A stretch of DNA of 64,000 bases from Cryptomeria japonica (lineage: Eukaryota; Streptophyta; Pinopsida; Cupressales; Cupressaceae): the NCBI RefSeq assembly GCF_030272615.1, contig NC_081413.1, positions 560,645,445 to 560,709,444 of the forward strand, written 5' to 3'. A program made the position numbers and the translations under genes. Below are positions 46,808-57,872 of this stretch, piece after piece; the stretch's first letter is position 1; every line of letters starts with the position of its first letter. The notes under the pieces were generated by a model, which saw nothing but the letters and a program-made list of their open reading frames with translations, was not told the DNA's origin and ran no database searches.

Positions 46808-47602
46808 TGTAGGCAGCTAAAATTGTCTTGTCTAATTGAATAAATATCTTTATTTATTTAATTAATTTAGCCTAATTCTTCTATTAATTAAATAAATCTT
46901 AACTTATTTAATTAATTCATTTATCCTCTTCTAGCCTTATTTCTCATTTAAATAAATACATTTGTTTATTTAAATTACCCTTTTCCTAAATTAGATAAAT
47001 ACTTTTTATTTATTTAATTGATCCCACTTCTTTGATTAATTAAATAAATTTTTATTTATTTAATTATTTCATTAACCTTTTTCTACCCATGACACATGTC
47101 ATTCATCTCTTAATTCCTACACTGCCTACCCTCTCATTATTTTCTTATTTCTTCTACCTACCTTCTAATCCTAGCCGACCATTTATCTTTTACACCTCTC
47201 AATCTTATCCCTCCATTTTCTTATAGTGTCTTCTATATAAGAGGATACTCCCCTTCATTATCAACCCTAATCATTCTAATCAGCTGACTTCCCAACTATG
47301 TTTTCAAATTTTCACATGCGATCAAGCCTACTTGCAACCACATTTCCGTTCTTTGTTAAGCGCTTGTGCACACATAGAATCTAAGAGAAAATATATCAAT
47401 CAAGATCAATAGAGATAGGAAGAATGGAGATCCAAAACATATTGGACATGTGATGGTATAATCTTTGTGATTTCATTTGATTTGCATTGTCTTAGGTGAT
47501 CTTCATATGTTATGGTGGATCTTTGCTGTTGTTAGGCTATGGTTTTGTGGTTGAATTCATTTAGTCTTTCAATATTGTTGTTTCCACTTTTCACCATAAA
47601 CA
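46808..47602 (+). repeat. 3' LTR of element II (795 bp)
   Basis: TGTAGGCAGC...CACCATAAACA, about 94% identical by eye to the 5' LTR. It has a TATA word at 47234 and a 9-bp insertion near 47540. Confidence 0.92.
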
Positions 47603-47607
47603 ACTAT
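47603..47607. repeat. Right target duplication of element II (ACTAT)
   Basis: Same ACTAT as 35783-35787. The interrupted LINE resumes directly after it. Confidence 0.9.
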
Positions 47608-48930
47608 GATACTCTATCTAATTTCCCTAATTTAGAGGAGATTAAAAAAGAGACTATCTGAGTTTGGTGGATAAAAGTGAATGATTATAGATCAATAATA
47701 TTATAGGATAGAATAATACAATGATAGTGGAGATCATTGGATGAATTAAAAGTACCAAGTGGATAAATAGAGAATCTTAATATGTTGCTAAGGCAGAGGA
47801 TTATTGTGCCAACTAATAAAATCGATAACAGTAAGTTGTTGTGGATCCAAGAATGGAACATATAAAGTTAATTTAGGACCATATTACATTAAAGATGCTA
47901 CTATAAGTAGGGAAGAATGGCCATGTAAATTTTTGTGGATTAAGAATTGTCTCCCAAAGGCATGGGTGTTTGCATGGTTGGAAATTCAAGGAAATATGCT
48001 CACAAAAGATGGAATGAAAAAATGGGTATTTATGGGCCAAGAATATGTGTTCTATCCAAGAGGAAGATTGAAAAAATAGATCACTTATTCCTTGGCTTCT
48101 CTTATGCTCTCAAATGTTGCAACCACTATTTAACTAAATTGAATTTTCAATGTCCTTTTCTATGATAATTAATTAGTTGGTTTAAGATTTGGGTAAGCAT
48201 GAGAAAGAAGGGCTTATTTGAAATTTTGTGGAAAATTATTTCCTCTAGAGTAATTTGGGAAAATATAGAAAGAGTCAAATTGTAGATTTTTTCAAGAAAG
48301 AGAGATGACAAAGGAGACCTTAAGTTGAAAGATAGAGGAGAAAATTATGAAAAAAACAAATACAGTAGAGAAAAACAAATGACTAAGGAAAATTTGTTCT
48401 CCAAATGGGATGAAGTAATGTCTAAGAATTTTAATGGCCTTATAATTATGACAATTATAGGATGATGCAGCAGTAGAAAGTCATCACTTTCAAGGGATGA
48501 GGTCAAGTGAAGGCCTCCTAAAAAAGGATGGATTAAAATAAATTTTGATGGAGTGGGAAAAATGAATCCAGCTAGGGTAGAATGGGATGTGTTTCTCATG
48601 ATGAAGATGGAAAAATCATCACAAAGAAATTGATAGTATTAGGGGAAACCACTTTAAACAACATGGCAAAAATTAGAGTAGCTCTACTTGGATTGCAAAC
48701 TGGGATTAAAATTGGAGCTAGGAAAGTTTAACTTGAAGGTGATTCTATGACATCATTAATGAGTTTAGGAAGAATAAATTTCCCAATTGGATACTTGCAA
48801 GATAGATTTATCAAATACAAGAATTGATTAATAATATTGAAAACTTTAGAATAAGACACATTTATAGAGAGGGTAATGACCTGGTAGATAGATTAGCCAA
48901 GAATGTAGTCAAATAAAAGATAATAGAATA
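47608..48930 (+). pseudogene. LINE 3' part: zf-RVT and RNase H, resumed after element II
   Basis: 47800-48165 carries the zf-RVT neighbourhood in two frames (KAWVFAWLEIQGNMLTKDGMK, then IDHLFLGFSYALKC), with the zinc-binding Cys residues partly lost. 48525-48915 reads GWIKINFDGVGKMNPA, MAKIRVALLGLQTGI, LEGDSMTSLMSLGR and IRHIYREGNDLVDRLAKNVVK, the RNase H signature with its Asp residues, over several frame changes. The domain order continues from the RT before 35783, showing it is the same LINE. A 3' UTR and A tail are not evident; another LINE begins at about 48960. Confidence 0.8.
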
Positions 48931-48959
48931 ACTTTCACAAGGAAATTGTATATTCTAAT

Positions 48960-49711
48960 CTTTAAAATCATATGCGGCAAGGATAACAATGGGCGAGCAG
49001 TGAGAAAATAGAGAGGAGGCAAATTTGAATTTGAGACAGGGTGGAAATCTCTGCAACCAGGGGGAGCAAGGTAACGACGACTCTCAGGATTGCCCGAATT
49101 CCCTTGAACCGAGTGGAAAGGATCCGATGGATGGGGACCCACAAGCAAGTGACAAGTCCATTGATCCTGATGGAAAAAATGATGAATCATGTAGTGAAGA
49201 CACTCCTAGACTGGACTCCATGCGGAGGGATAGTGGAAGGTCTTGGACTTCTCTATTTAGGGTCAAACCAAGTGGAAAGTCCTCGCTCCCTCCAGTTTGT
49301 AACATTTCAAACCCAGAAAAGGGGAGACTTGCCTTTGCAATCCTAGACCCTATTATTGACCATAACATTAACCTTATGGAAATGACACTGGTAGGTAAAT
49401 TTCTGGGGCCTAGGCTGAATATTGATATTGTTAGGGATTTTGCTAAATGTAAATAGTCACTTAAAGGACAAGAGGAGATCATAGCTATGTCAAAAGGGGT
49501 GTTGTTTCTAGCATTCTCATTGAAGGAAGATATATCAAGAGTGTTTTGTGATGGTCCCTAGTTGATTGGTAAAGCTATGCTAACTCTACAAAAATGGGTG
49601 CCTAAGATGGCATTCAACAAATCATTTTTTGTCCAGGTGCCTGTCTGGGTTAGATTGTCGAGGCTTCCCTTAGAATTCTTGGTTGAAGATGTATTTAAAG
49701 GTATTGCTAAC
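48960..49711 (+). pseudogene. LINE ORF1 with DUF4283-like domain, cut by element III
   Basis: A frame starting near 49025 has an acidic Ser/Asp-rich lead, then the conserved ORF1 block: MEMTLVGKFLGPRLNIDIVR, then SLKGQEEIIAMSKGVLFLAF, then EDISRVF, then LTLQKWVPKMAFNKSFF, then VWVRLSRLPLEF. Plant LINE ORF1 proteins (RNA-binding, DUF4283) show this series. Two in-frame TAGs (about 49454 and 49559) stand where the family has Trp. The frame runs to the base before element III's LTR; the rest of this LINE would lie right of the window. Confidence 0.72.
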
Positions 49712-50122
49712 TGATGTCATGGAAATGGGGACAAGGCAACAACAAAGTCCAATGTTAATAAGTTAGTTTCAACCATAAAAACAAAACAAAGAACTAAAAA
49801 CCATTCCAAACATATCAAAAGAGATTTCAAAAAGCATGAAAGAAGTTTAACAAAATAAAAGAAAGGAGAAGAGCCTCCCTAAGATGCTTCCATGATGCCT
49901 TTCGATGCTTCTCCCTTGTTTCTCCCCTCTCCAAGTCCCAAATGAGTGTAGCTCTCAGCTTTTAGCACTAGCCATGGATGCCATATGGAGATTCAAGATG
50001 GTTGAATATGATAAGCAAGTGCTATGCAAGTGTAGATACCAATGCTATGAAAAAGCTCTATGCTAATACTAGTATAACAACAATACTCTAATGCTTCTTT
50101 TTTTGCTTGAGGAGAAGGGTTC

Positions 50123-50130
50123 TATTTATA
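50123..50130 (-). promoter_or_regulatory. LTR TATA box of element III
   Basis: The minus strand reads TTCTATAAATAGAACCC, a strong TATA match in a plausible U3 position. Confidence 0.65.
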
Positions 50131-50756
50131 GAAGAAATGGGGAAATGAAGGGTTAAGATTGAGTAATCTTAGCAAGGGTTAGGATTGAAAGATATTCAAT
50201 CCATGTGAGACTTTCAACCCAATCCCATGTTGACAAGTGTCACCATGAGGAGGCTTGAGAGGAGAGATAAGGAGCATTAAATGCTTGAGGGGACATGATG
50301 GTTACCCTAGTCAAAGAAATAAATGCTTTGAAGAGACACATGGGTTACATGAGGGTTAAGTTAGGGGTCAAAGTCCTTAACCATGGGTGCAAGTGGAATT
50401 AACCATTAATGGTCATGTAAGAGCCATAAGTGGTTTGGAAGACTTTAGAGGTTAATTTGTTGAACACACAAATCATTAATTGCTTTTCAAAGACTTTGGA
50501 GTCTTTGAGAAGTGACTTCAATTTGCTTCGGAATGTGACAATATTTAGGGGATGGATTAGGTTAATTAGGAAAGGTTTAGAAGAATCTAGAAGGGTTTTA
50601 GGCATGAAAGTGGATTTTGTAGGAAAATGCAAGTGGGAGGAATTTTGGTATTTTCAATTAAAATAAAATCATTTATTTCAATTAAATGGTGTAATTTGCA
50701 TTTGGGTAAATATTCAAATAGATATTAATTTATTTAAATGAGAAAAAGGAAGATAA

Positions 50757-51110
50757 AGTATTAAAATGCTTGAAGACTTTGAGGGAAACCATTAAAGGCT
50801 TGAAGACTTTAAGGGAAGCAATTAAAGTCTTAAGAAGACTTTAAGGGAAGCCATTAAGTTTGAAGACTTTAAGGGAAACCATTAAAGGCTTAAGAAGACT
50901 ATAGAAGGAAGCCATCAAGTTTGAAGAATTTAAAGCCATTAAGTTTTGAAGACTTTAAGGGAAACCATTAAAGGTTTGAGAAGACTCTAGAAGAAAGCCA
51001 TTAAGTTTGAAGACTTTAAGGGAAACCATTAAAGGTTTGAGAAGACTCTAGAAGGAAGCCATTAAGTTTGAAGACTTTAAGGGAAACCATTAAAGGTTTC
51101 AAGTGGGTGA
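50757..51110. repeat. Tandem repeat in LTR III (GAAGACTTTAAGGGAAACCATTAAA)
   Basis: About nine copies of TTGAAGACTTTAAGGGAA.CCATTAA(A), alternating with GAGAAGACTCTAGAAG(G)AAGCCATTAAG, giving a higher-order unit of about 60 bp. Confidence 0.88.
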
Positions 51111-51300
51111 GGATAAATAGGATTTTAAATAAATAATTTATTTAAAATAGTTGTGCAACTTGCATTTGTAGGAAAATGCAAGTGGGTGGAGGATAAAGGT
51201 GATTTAAATAAATGATTTATTTAAAATAGTTGTGCAACTTGCATTTGTAGGAAAATACAAGTGGGTGGAGGATAAAGGTGATTTAAATAAATGTTAATTT
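51107..51300. repeat. 79-bp tandem repeat in LTR III
   Basis: TTGTGCAACTTGCATTTGTAG occurs at about 51151 and 51230, each within ATTTAAATAAAT..TTTATTTAAAATAG...AAGTGGGTGGAGGATAAAGGTG. There are about 2.5 copies. Confidence 0.85.
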
Positions 51301-51590
51301 ATTTAAATGTGAGAGGTGGGATTTTGGGGGAATTTAAATAAATATTAATTTATTTAAATGTGAGAGAAGATTTAATTAAATAAATATGATTTATTTATTT
51401 AATTAATGGTCTGAATTTGGTTAATTGAATTAAATCAAATAAATTGAATAATTTATTTAATTAATAGGAGAAGAGGGTTAAAATGAATTAATTAAATATA
51501 TTAATTTAATTAATTATTGATTGATGGTTAAATAATCAAATAAATACTAAATATTCATTTTAATTAAGTGGACAGATTTATGTGATTACA

Positions 51591-51607
51591 TTTGCCCCTC
51601 TTTGAGA
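51591..51607 (-). other. Polypurine tract of element III
   Basis: The minus strand reads ATCTCAAAGAGGGGCAAA directly before the LTR, the same tract as element II. Confidence 0.9.
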
Positions 51608-51687
51608 TGGTGCAGTTTATCGCGTCGTTTCAAAGAAAGAAAAATAGGTGTGAAGAAATGCCCCATAAAATGTAAATTTAATGGGTG

Positions 51688-51706
51688 GTATGCCCCCTCG
51701 AGAGAT
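51688..51706 (-). other. Second purine-rich tract (conserved with element II)
   Basis: The minus strand reads ATCTCTCGAGGGGGCATACC, about 100 nt upstream of the PPT. Confidence 0.65.
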
Positions 51707-53809
51707 GGGCCAAATTTTTTTGAAAAATCAGGCGATCTTTCGAAAAAGAATGAAAAGTGGAGGGGAGGTAGAATAGAAGAAATTAGAACTAATGATGAAA
51801 GAATGGGAGAAAATGGAGTGAATATGAAGAAACAACAAGCCAATGAGTACCCTGAGGTCATGCAAGAGATACATAGCAGATGTAGTGTGGGTTTTGGATT
51901 GATGCTATACAATTGATCAAAATTGATTGTACAATCTGGTGCAATCGATTTGATTGCTCTGGTCAAGTCAAAGCGTGACAGGTGATGTCAGTTGTTTGCT
52001 TGGACATGATAAAGTCTGAGTAAGTGAATCAAAGTGACCTAATGTGACTTAGACAATTGATGTAATTGCCCGATGAAGTCAAGGTATATGAAGCAAAATA
52101 CTCATTGAGACGTAGACAATTGATGTAATTGTCCGTTGGATTGTGTGTTATTGGTTGATCAATTGATAGTGTGTGTGTATGATGGATGGTTGTGGGGAAT
52201 CATGGCAACCTCATTGAGACTAGGTCATTATGATAAATGTCTGATGTAGTCTAGGATTACCATGATCGATTACCTGTTGAGACCCAAAGATACTTGATCA
52301 GAGTATCTGTTGATAGTCTAGGTGTGCGTGAGTTGATGTACCTATGCAAATAGAGTAACTTTCTTGACTTATTGGATGACTTAGGATAGGAAACACAATC
52401 CCTCCTATTTAGAGATGGATGGTGATGAATGTGGCTTGATTAGGTTGATTGGGACATGATGTAGGGTATGTGATGGTGATTATCGAGATGGGGAGGGTGG
52501 GGGGGGGGGGGTTCAATGTTAGATAGAAGAAATGGAGGACCTATTACATTCCTATGGAAGAAGAGGAAAATAGAGTATCCATTGTCATTACTATGTATGC
52601 ATGATATGCAGCTATTTATGAATGTATGGATGGATGGAATGCAACGGAATGAAATATATACAAATGAGATGGAATGACGATCCATGGTGCTTTATTTTCA
52701 TCATTGAGCTTTAAAATGTTGTAAGAAAATACAAGCAACTTGACATAATGATTCAAGATGACCTGAGTATTTCTTATATGGATTTTGATATAGCAAGTTA
52801 ATACAAGCAACTTGATATAATGGATCAAGTTGACCTGAGTATTGCTTGTAGAATAGGCAAGGATTATCTCCTTTCATGCATGACTTGGATCATCCTCTTT
52901 GATCTTAGGCTGATCATATCCCAAGACAAGTGCATACCGTAATAAGAGATAAAACCTTTATCCAATTTTGATGAGGTAGGAGGAACCAAAGAAAAAGCAT
53001 TGTACCTGCAAACAAACAGTATATACATAAAGAATAAAGAATATAGATCCTTGGTAATGGTTCATGTTCATATGGTTGAGGTGCCCCAGAACTTCATCAG
53101 AATAATGCGTCGAAGATACACAAACAATGCCATAGGAACCTGATATAAATTACTAGACCATAAATCAACCAAGTATTTGATAGCGTAAACAGAATTTTCT
53201 TGTCAAAGAAAATGTCATCTTGTCTTTGTTTTGGTATGGAAGGACGCATCCTTGTTGAAGACAGTTTTGAGTGTTGATGTTGATTGTGTGGTCGATTGAT
53301 AAGTGGTCGTTTTGTGGAGTATATCACAATGTTTGTTTCGTATCTGCGCAGATGAGTATGTACAATGTGTTGCCATGTTTTTGTTTGATTTTCAATGGTT
53401 TTTCATTGTTTTTTGGATTTTGTATTGTTTTTGAATTTTTTGGTTTTTGAAGTGTTTTGAATGTTTTTAGTTTTTGAATTGTTTTGAATGTTTTTTGGAT
53501 TTTGAAGTGTTTTGGATGTTTTTGGATTTTGAATTTATTTTGAATGGTTTTGGATTTGGTGAGATAGTTTTAAATGAAGAACTTTAATGAATCACAAGAC
53601 AATGTAGAATCCACTTCCATCAATAGGTTAAAGGCATTGCCCCTAGTTTAGACATGACTATAAAAAAGTGGGATGCAGGATGCATGTAGTACTTTCTTGG
53701 ATTTGTAGATTTATAACAAGCCATGGTTGATGGATGGATGGATGTATGTATGAAGTAGATGTGATCGCAACAAGTTTGAAAGACAATGAAGCAATAGCCT
53801 TTTAGGAGT
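51707..53809. other. Element III 3' region, non-coding with repeats
   Basis: GACAATTGATGTAATTG.CCG repeats occur at 52048-52136. A G13 run lies at 52499-52511. A repeat of about 83 bp (ATACAAGCAACTTGAYATAATG...GACCTGAGTATT) occurs at about 52728 and 52802. TTTTGAATGTTTTT/TTTTGGATTTTGAAGTG repeats occupy 53400-53560. No antisense ORF like that in element II was found. Confidence 0.7.
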
Positions 53810-53874
53810 GGCATCTGTTTGCCAGGTTTTCACCATCGCACTTACCCAAGGTGCCACCAGAGTGGTTGTTCACC
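53810..53874 (-). other. Post-integrase conserved block (copy in element III)
   Basis: On the minus strand GGTGAACAACCACT, GGTGGCACC, TGGGTAAGTGCG and ATGGTGAAAACC are followed by GATGCC. It aligns along its length with 43128-43190. Confidence 0.75.
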
Positions 53875-53972
53875 ATTTGGATGCATTTTTTTTTTTTGTA
53901 TTTCTTTAGGACATTTTTCTGAATGTTTTTGGTATTTTTTGGTATGCAGGGGAGCCTAATGCTCTATATAGC

Positions 53973-55463
53973 TTAGGTATAAAATTGTTTGAGGTGCATG
54001 TTGCTGATTGGATCTACGAGTAGTTTTCCTTCTAAAGTAGCCAACTGATATGCCCCGGACCTGAATACAACAGTGACAACGTATGGGCCTAGCCAGTTTG
54101 ATTCAAACTTGCCCTCATGTTCTCTGTTTGGTTGGTTGTGAGGATTCTCTCAGAGAACAAGATCACCTACCTCAAATGTATAAGGTCTAACTCGATGATT
54201 GTAGCGTCTGCTCATGCGCTGCTGATAGGCTTTGAGATGGTTGTATGCAGCTTGTTGCTTCTCATCAAGTAACTCTAAGTCTTGAAGACGGGATACTGTA
54301 TATGCTTCGTCATCTATCAGATTATGAAAGGAAACCTGTAATGATGGTATCTCGACCTCAATAGGCAAGATAGCTTCTGCACCATAGACCAATGAATAAG
54401 TAGTTGCACCTGTAGGGGTTCGAATGCTAGTTTGATATGCCCATAGCGCTGGATTTAGTTGAACATGCCAATCACGGCTAGCATCATTGACTATCTTCTT
54501 GAGGATTCTTAATATGTTCTTATTTGATGCTTCGGCCTGACCATTGCCTTGTGGGTAATAGGGGGTGGAAAAACGGTGTTGGATGTGAAATTTCTCACAA
54601 AGTTCACCAACATCCTGATTTTTGAAAGGAAGACCGTTATCTGTGATGATGGACATGGGTACATCATATCGGTAGATGATGTAGTTCAGGATGAATGAGG
54701 CAATCTGCTTGTCGGTGACTTGGGTAAGTGGAACAGCTTCGATCCACTTTGTGAAATATTTGGTGGTGGTAATAATGAATTTATGGCTGTTAGATGAAGA
54801 TGGATGAATCTTATCCACAAGGTCAAGACCCCATTGACAAAAAGGCCATGGTGTTGTGATTGGTTGCAATTCCTGTGCTGGTGCATGTATCAGGTTGCCA
54901 TGAACTTGGCATTTCTTGCATTTTCTGACAAAGTAGTAGGAATCTTTTTCCATAGATGGCCAATAGTATCCATTGCGTAGGAGTTTCTTGGCTAGTGATG
55001 GACCACTTGAGTGAGTCCCGCAAATTCCCTCATGGACTTTTTCCAAAGCCTTTGTTATCTCACCTTGTTCCAGACATCGAAGGAGAGTACCATAAAGACC
55101 GCGTCGGTATAGGGTTTCGGCAATAATGGTATATCGAGCAGTTTGGCAAATGAAGGTTTTACGTTGGTTATTCGATTGGTTGGGAGGAAGGGTGTGATCG
55201 TGGAGATAGGTGTAGAATTCACCGTACCATGGGGATTCAGAACCGACAAGGTGACATATCATCTCGGATTCGGGGATATCATAAGCAGGGATCCAAAGTT
55301 GTTCCACCAAGAACTCATAGCGTGTTGAATTCTGTGGAAGATCTAGGAGAGATGCAATGGTAGCCATAGCGTCAGTAGCTCGATTCTGATCTCTTGGTAT
55401 CTGCTCAAAAGTGATAGTAGTAAATGATGTCTTCAGAGTGTCCACCATTTGCTTATATGGCAT
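53973..55463 (-). pseudogene. End of second RNase H and integrase
   Basis: The first about 40 codons finish the second RNase H (QIPRDQNRATDAMATIAS, catalytic Asp31). Integrase follows: zinc-binding H144/H151/C182/C185, then the DDE core with D214 (WGLDLV), D275 (ITDNG) and E311 (GNGQAE), the last two separated by 35 residues as in the family, then the GPY-type end (NWLGPYVV, NMHLKQFYT) to a stop at 53973. A single TGA at 54150 interrupts the C-terminal part (GDLVL.EN), and one at 55503 separates this piece from RT in the same frame. All catalytic residues are present. Integrase would insert the element DNA; this copy cannot make a full polyprotein. Confidence 0.9.
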
Positions 55464-55502
55464 GAGTTTATCATCCTTGGTCTGATATTCATCTGTTTCT
55501 TG

Positions 55503-57737
55503 TCAAATGACCAGTTGGGAGTCGCCATGTATTTGTAGTTCTTGTAATTTCCATTGTATGGCTAGCCCGAGTCCTGTGATCAAGGCCTCATACTCTGCTA
55601 TGTTGTTAGTGCATGGAAATGTGAGCCTGTAAGACTTTGGGATGCTATCACCTTGAGGTGTGATAAACAAAATGCCAGCCCCCGAGCCATGCCTAGTGTA
55701 CAAACCATCAAAGTATAGTTTCCATGGTTGTGCTATTGTGATCATGAATATCTCTTCATCTGGAAAATTGGAAATGAGAGGATGATCGCCTATGAGTGGT
55801 GCATTGGCTAACTGATCTGCAAGAACTTGACCTTCGATAGCTTTACGATCTACATACTCAATGTCAAATTCACTTAGAATCATCACCCATTTGGCCAAGC
55901 GACCTGTCAATGCTGCTTTGCTGAGTAAATACTTGAGTGGATCAATCTTTGCAATGAGTTGTACTTTGTGTGTTAATAGATAGTGCCTCAGTTTAGTGGC
56001 TGCTAAGATTACTGCTAGGCAAGCTCGCTCAATAGGTGTGTAATTGAGTTCATAGCCCACCAGTGTGCGAGAGATGTAGTAAACAACACACTCTTTTCCT
56101 TCTGTATTATGTTGTGCCAGTAGTACACCCAATGATGTTCTTGTTGCTGAGATATAGAGTAACAACGGTCTACTTGGATTTGGTGGGATCAGCAATGGTG
56201 GTTTCATGAGATAGTCTTTAAGTGTCTGAAATGCTTGCTGGCATCGGGCATCCCACTGAAAGCGGATGTTCTTGTGTAGCAGGTGTGTGAATGGGTGACA
56301 CTTATCAGCCAATTGTGCAATGAATCTTTGGATGGATTGAAGCCGTCCTTGTAATGTCCTTAGCTGACTGATATTCTTTGGAGGTGGCATGTCCTTGATT
56401 GCTTTTACCTTTGCTGGGTCGACCTCAATACTTTTTCTTGAGACAATGCATCCTAGAAGCTTCTTGGAGGTTACTCCAAAGACACATTTCTTTGGGTTGA
56501 GTTGAACATGGTATTGTTCCAGTCTATCAAAGATTTTATCTAAGATGTGGAGATGCCCTTCTCTGGTGAGTGATTTTGCTAGTAAGTCATCCACATAATC
56601 TTCCATCATAGTATGCATCATGTCATGGAAGATGGTGGTCATTGCTCTTTGATAGGTCACTCCTGCATTCTTTAAACCGAAAGGCATTACATTCCAGCAA
56701 TATGTGCCACATGGACATGTGAAGGTTGTCTTATGTTGATCTTTTGGTGCGATCTTTATTTGATTGTATCCTGAAAAGCCATCCATAAGTGAAAGCATGG
56801 CATGTCCCACTGTCAAATCCACTATGATGTCGATATTTGGTAGGGGGAAGTCATCCTTAGGACATGCCTTATTCAGATCTCTGAAGTCAGTACAAATGTG
56901 GATGCCCCCTTTTGGTTTGCCGATAGGCACAATGTTGGAGATCCATTCTACATAATCAATTGGTCTAATGAATCCAACATCTAGGAGTTTCTTGAGTTCT
57001 ATTTTGACTAGCACTGCAATTTGAGGATGCATCTTACGAAGCTTCTGCTTGACAGGTTTGGCTCCTTCTGCAATGGTGAGGTGATGCATGACTAAATCAA
57101 GATCAAGCCCAGGCATGTCTGCATATGACCATGCAAAGTTGATCCGATGCTTCTGGAAGAACTCTATAAACTTAGGCTGTTCCTCTAGAGTGAGAAGAGA
57201 TGCTAGATGTATGAGATGAGGATTTTCAGGAGTCCCCACATTGTATTCTTTGGTTTCCTCGATGAGAATCGTTGATCGTTCCTATTGTGTACTAGCAGGG
57301 AGGATGTCAAACCCTTCATCCTCAGATGCCTCAGAGAGGTTTTCACCATTGGATATGCTCTTTCTTTTTACTTTTGTTGGATCAAACAGTGCCACAGTGT
57401 GGTTTTCACTGGAAGATCCATGTTTTATTGTTATATTTTTGTAGCTGAAAGGTTTGGCATCCGCCCCAAAGTATGCTGTGCTATTAAGTTTTATGGCGAA
57501 TCCATCTTTGTGATCCCCGCTTGGTAGGTTATCCCTTAATTCCAAAAAGTCAATGATGGCCTCATCATTTTGGAAGAAGTCAAGAAATGGGGGATTTGGT
57601 TGGTTCCATTTGATGAGTTCAGGGTGGATAATGGGCATTACTTCATCAATTAGGTTAAGTGCGTTAGATGTATTAGTGAGGGTTAAGACATTATGGTGAA
57701 GGTCGTTAATGGTACTCTCCCTGTCAGAATCAGGCAT
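55503..57737 (-). pseudogene. Reverse transcriptase, RNase H and second (archaeal-type) RNase H
   Basis: The frame is open from 57737 except for one TAG at 57282. The 578-codon part from 57239 holds RT (TDFRDLNKACPKDDFPLPNI about 117-136, MDGFSGYNQ with Asp153, PFGLKNAG, YVDD at 215-218), the connection/RNase H (LYISATRTSLGVLLAQ at about 361, E404, ADQLA at about 474), and a second RNase H (LYFDG with Asp511, NNIAEYEAL, HGDSQLVI with Asp573). In the first RNase H the position of the initial catalytic Asp is Ala/Thr, a common state in the Tat lineage. The second RNase H is the Tat hallmark. The frame is identical to that of the integrase piece, so pol was one ORF. Confidence 0.9.
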
Positions 57738-57872
57738 AGGATGAGACGTAGGGTCTGTGGAAGATGTTTCCAGTTCAGGAACCCAAGTGGTCTTTATCTG
57801 TGCTTCTCCATAAATAGGGATGTCTTTGCATGGTGGAGGTAATGATGCATCTTCCTCATCTAAAGTGTTAAG

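Larger units (their letters stand above)
35788..47602 (+). mobile_element. Element II: Tat-like Ty3/gypsy element with pol deleted
   Basis: LTRs at 35788-36572 and 46808-47602 (TGTAG...AAACA), flanked by the 5-bp duplication ACTAT and inserted into the LINE. Order: LTR, primer site, 2.2-kb leader, gag, protease, Lys-rich linker, integrase C-terminus, a 3.9-kb 3' region with an antisense PMD-like frame and minisatellites, PPT, LTR. RT, both RNase H domains and the integrase core are missing between about 42405 and 42690. By eye the LTRs differ at about 45 of 785 sites plus small indels (about 94% identical), so it is older than elements I and III. Gag and protease sequences group it with element III. 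Confidence 0.88.
49712..51590 (-). repeat. 3' LTR of element III (1879 bp)
   Basis: The plus strand begins TGATGTCATGG and ends GTGATTACA, next to the PPT. It has a minus-strand TATA box at 50123 and two internal tandem repeats (50757-51110 and about 51107-51300). Confidence 0.9.

Noticed and set aside
51586-51966. 126-codon minus frame ending at the PPT of element III (compare 46518-46820 in element II)
   Set aside because: The apparent similarity between the two elements is confined to the purine tracts; there is no conserved protein pattern.
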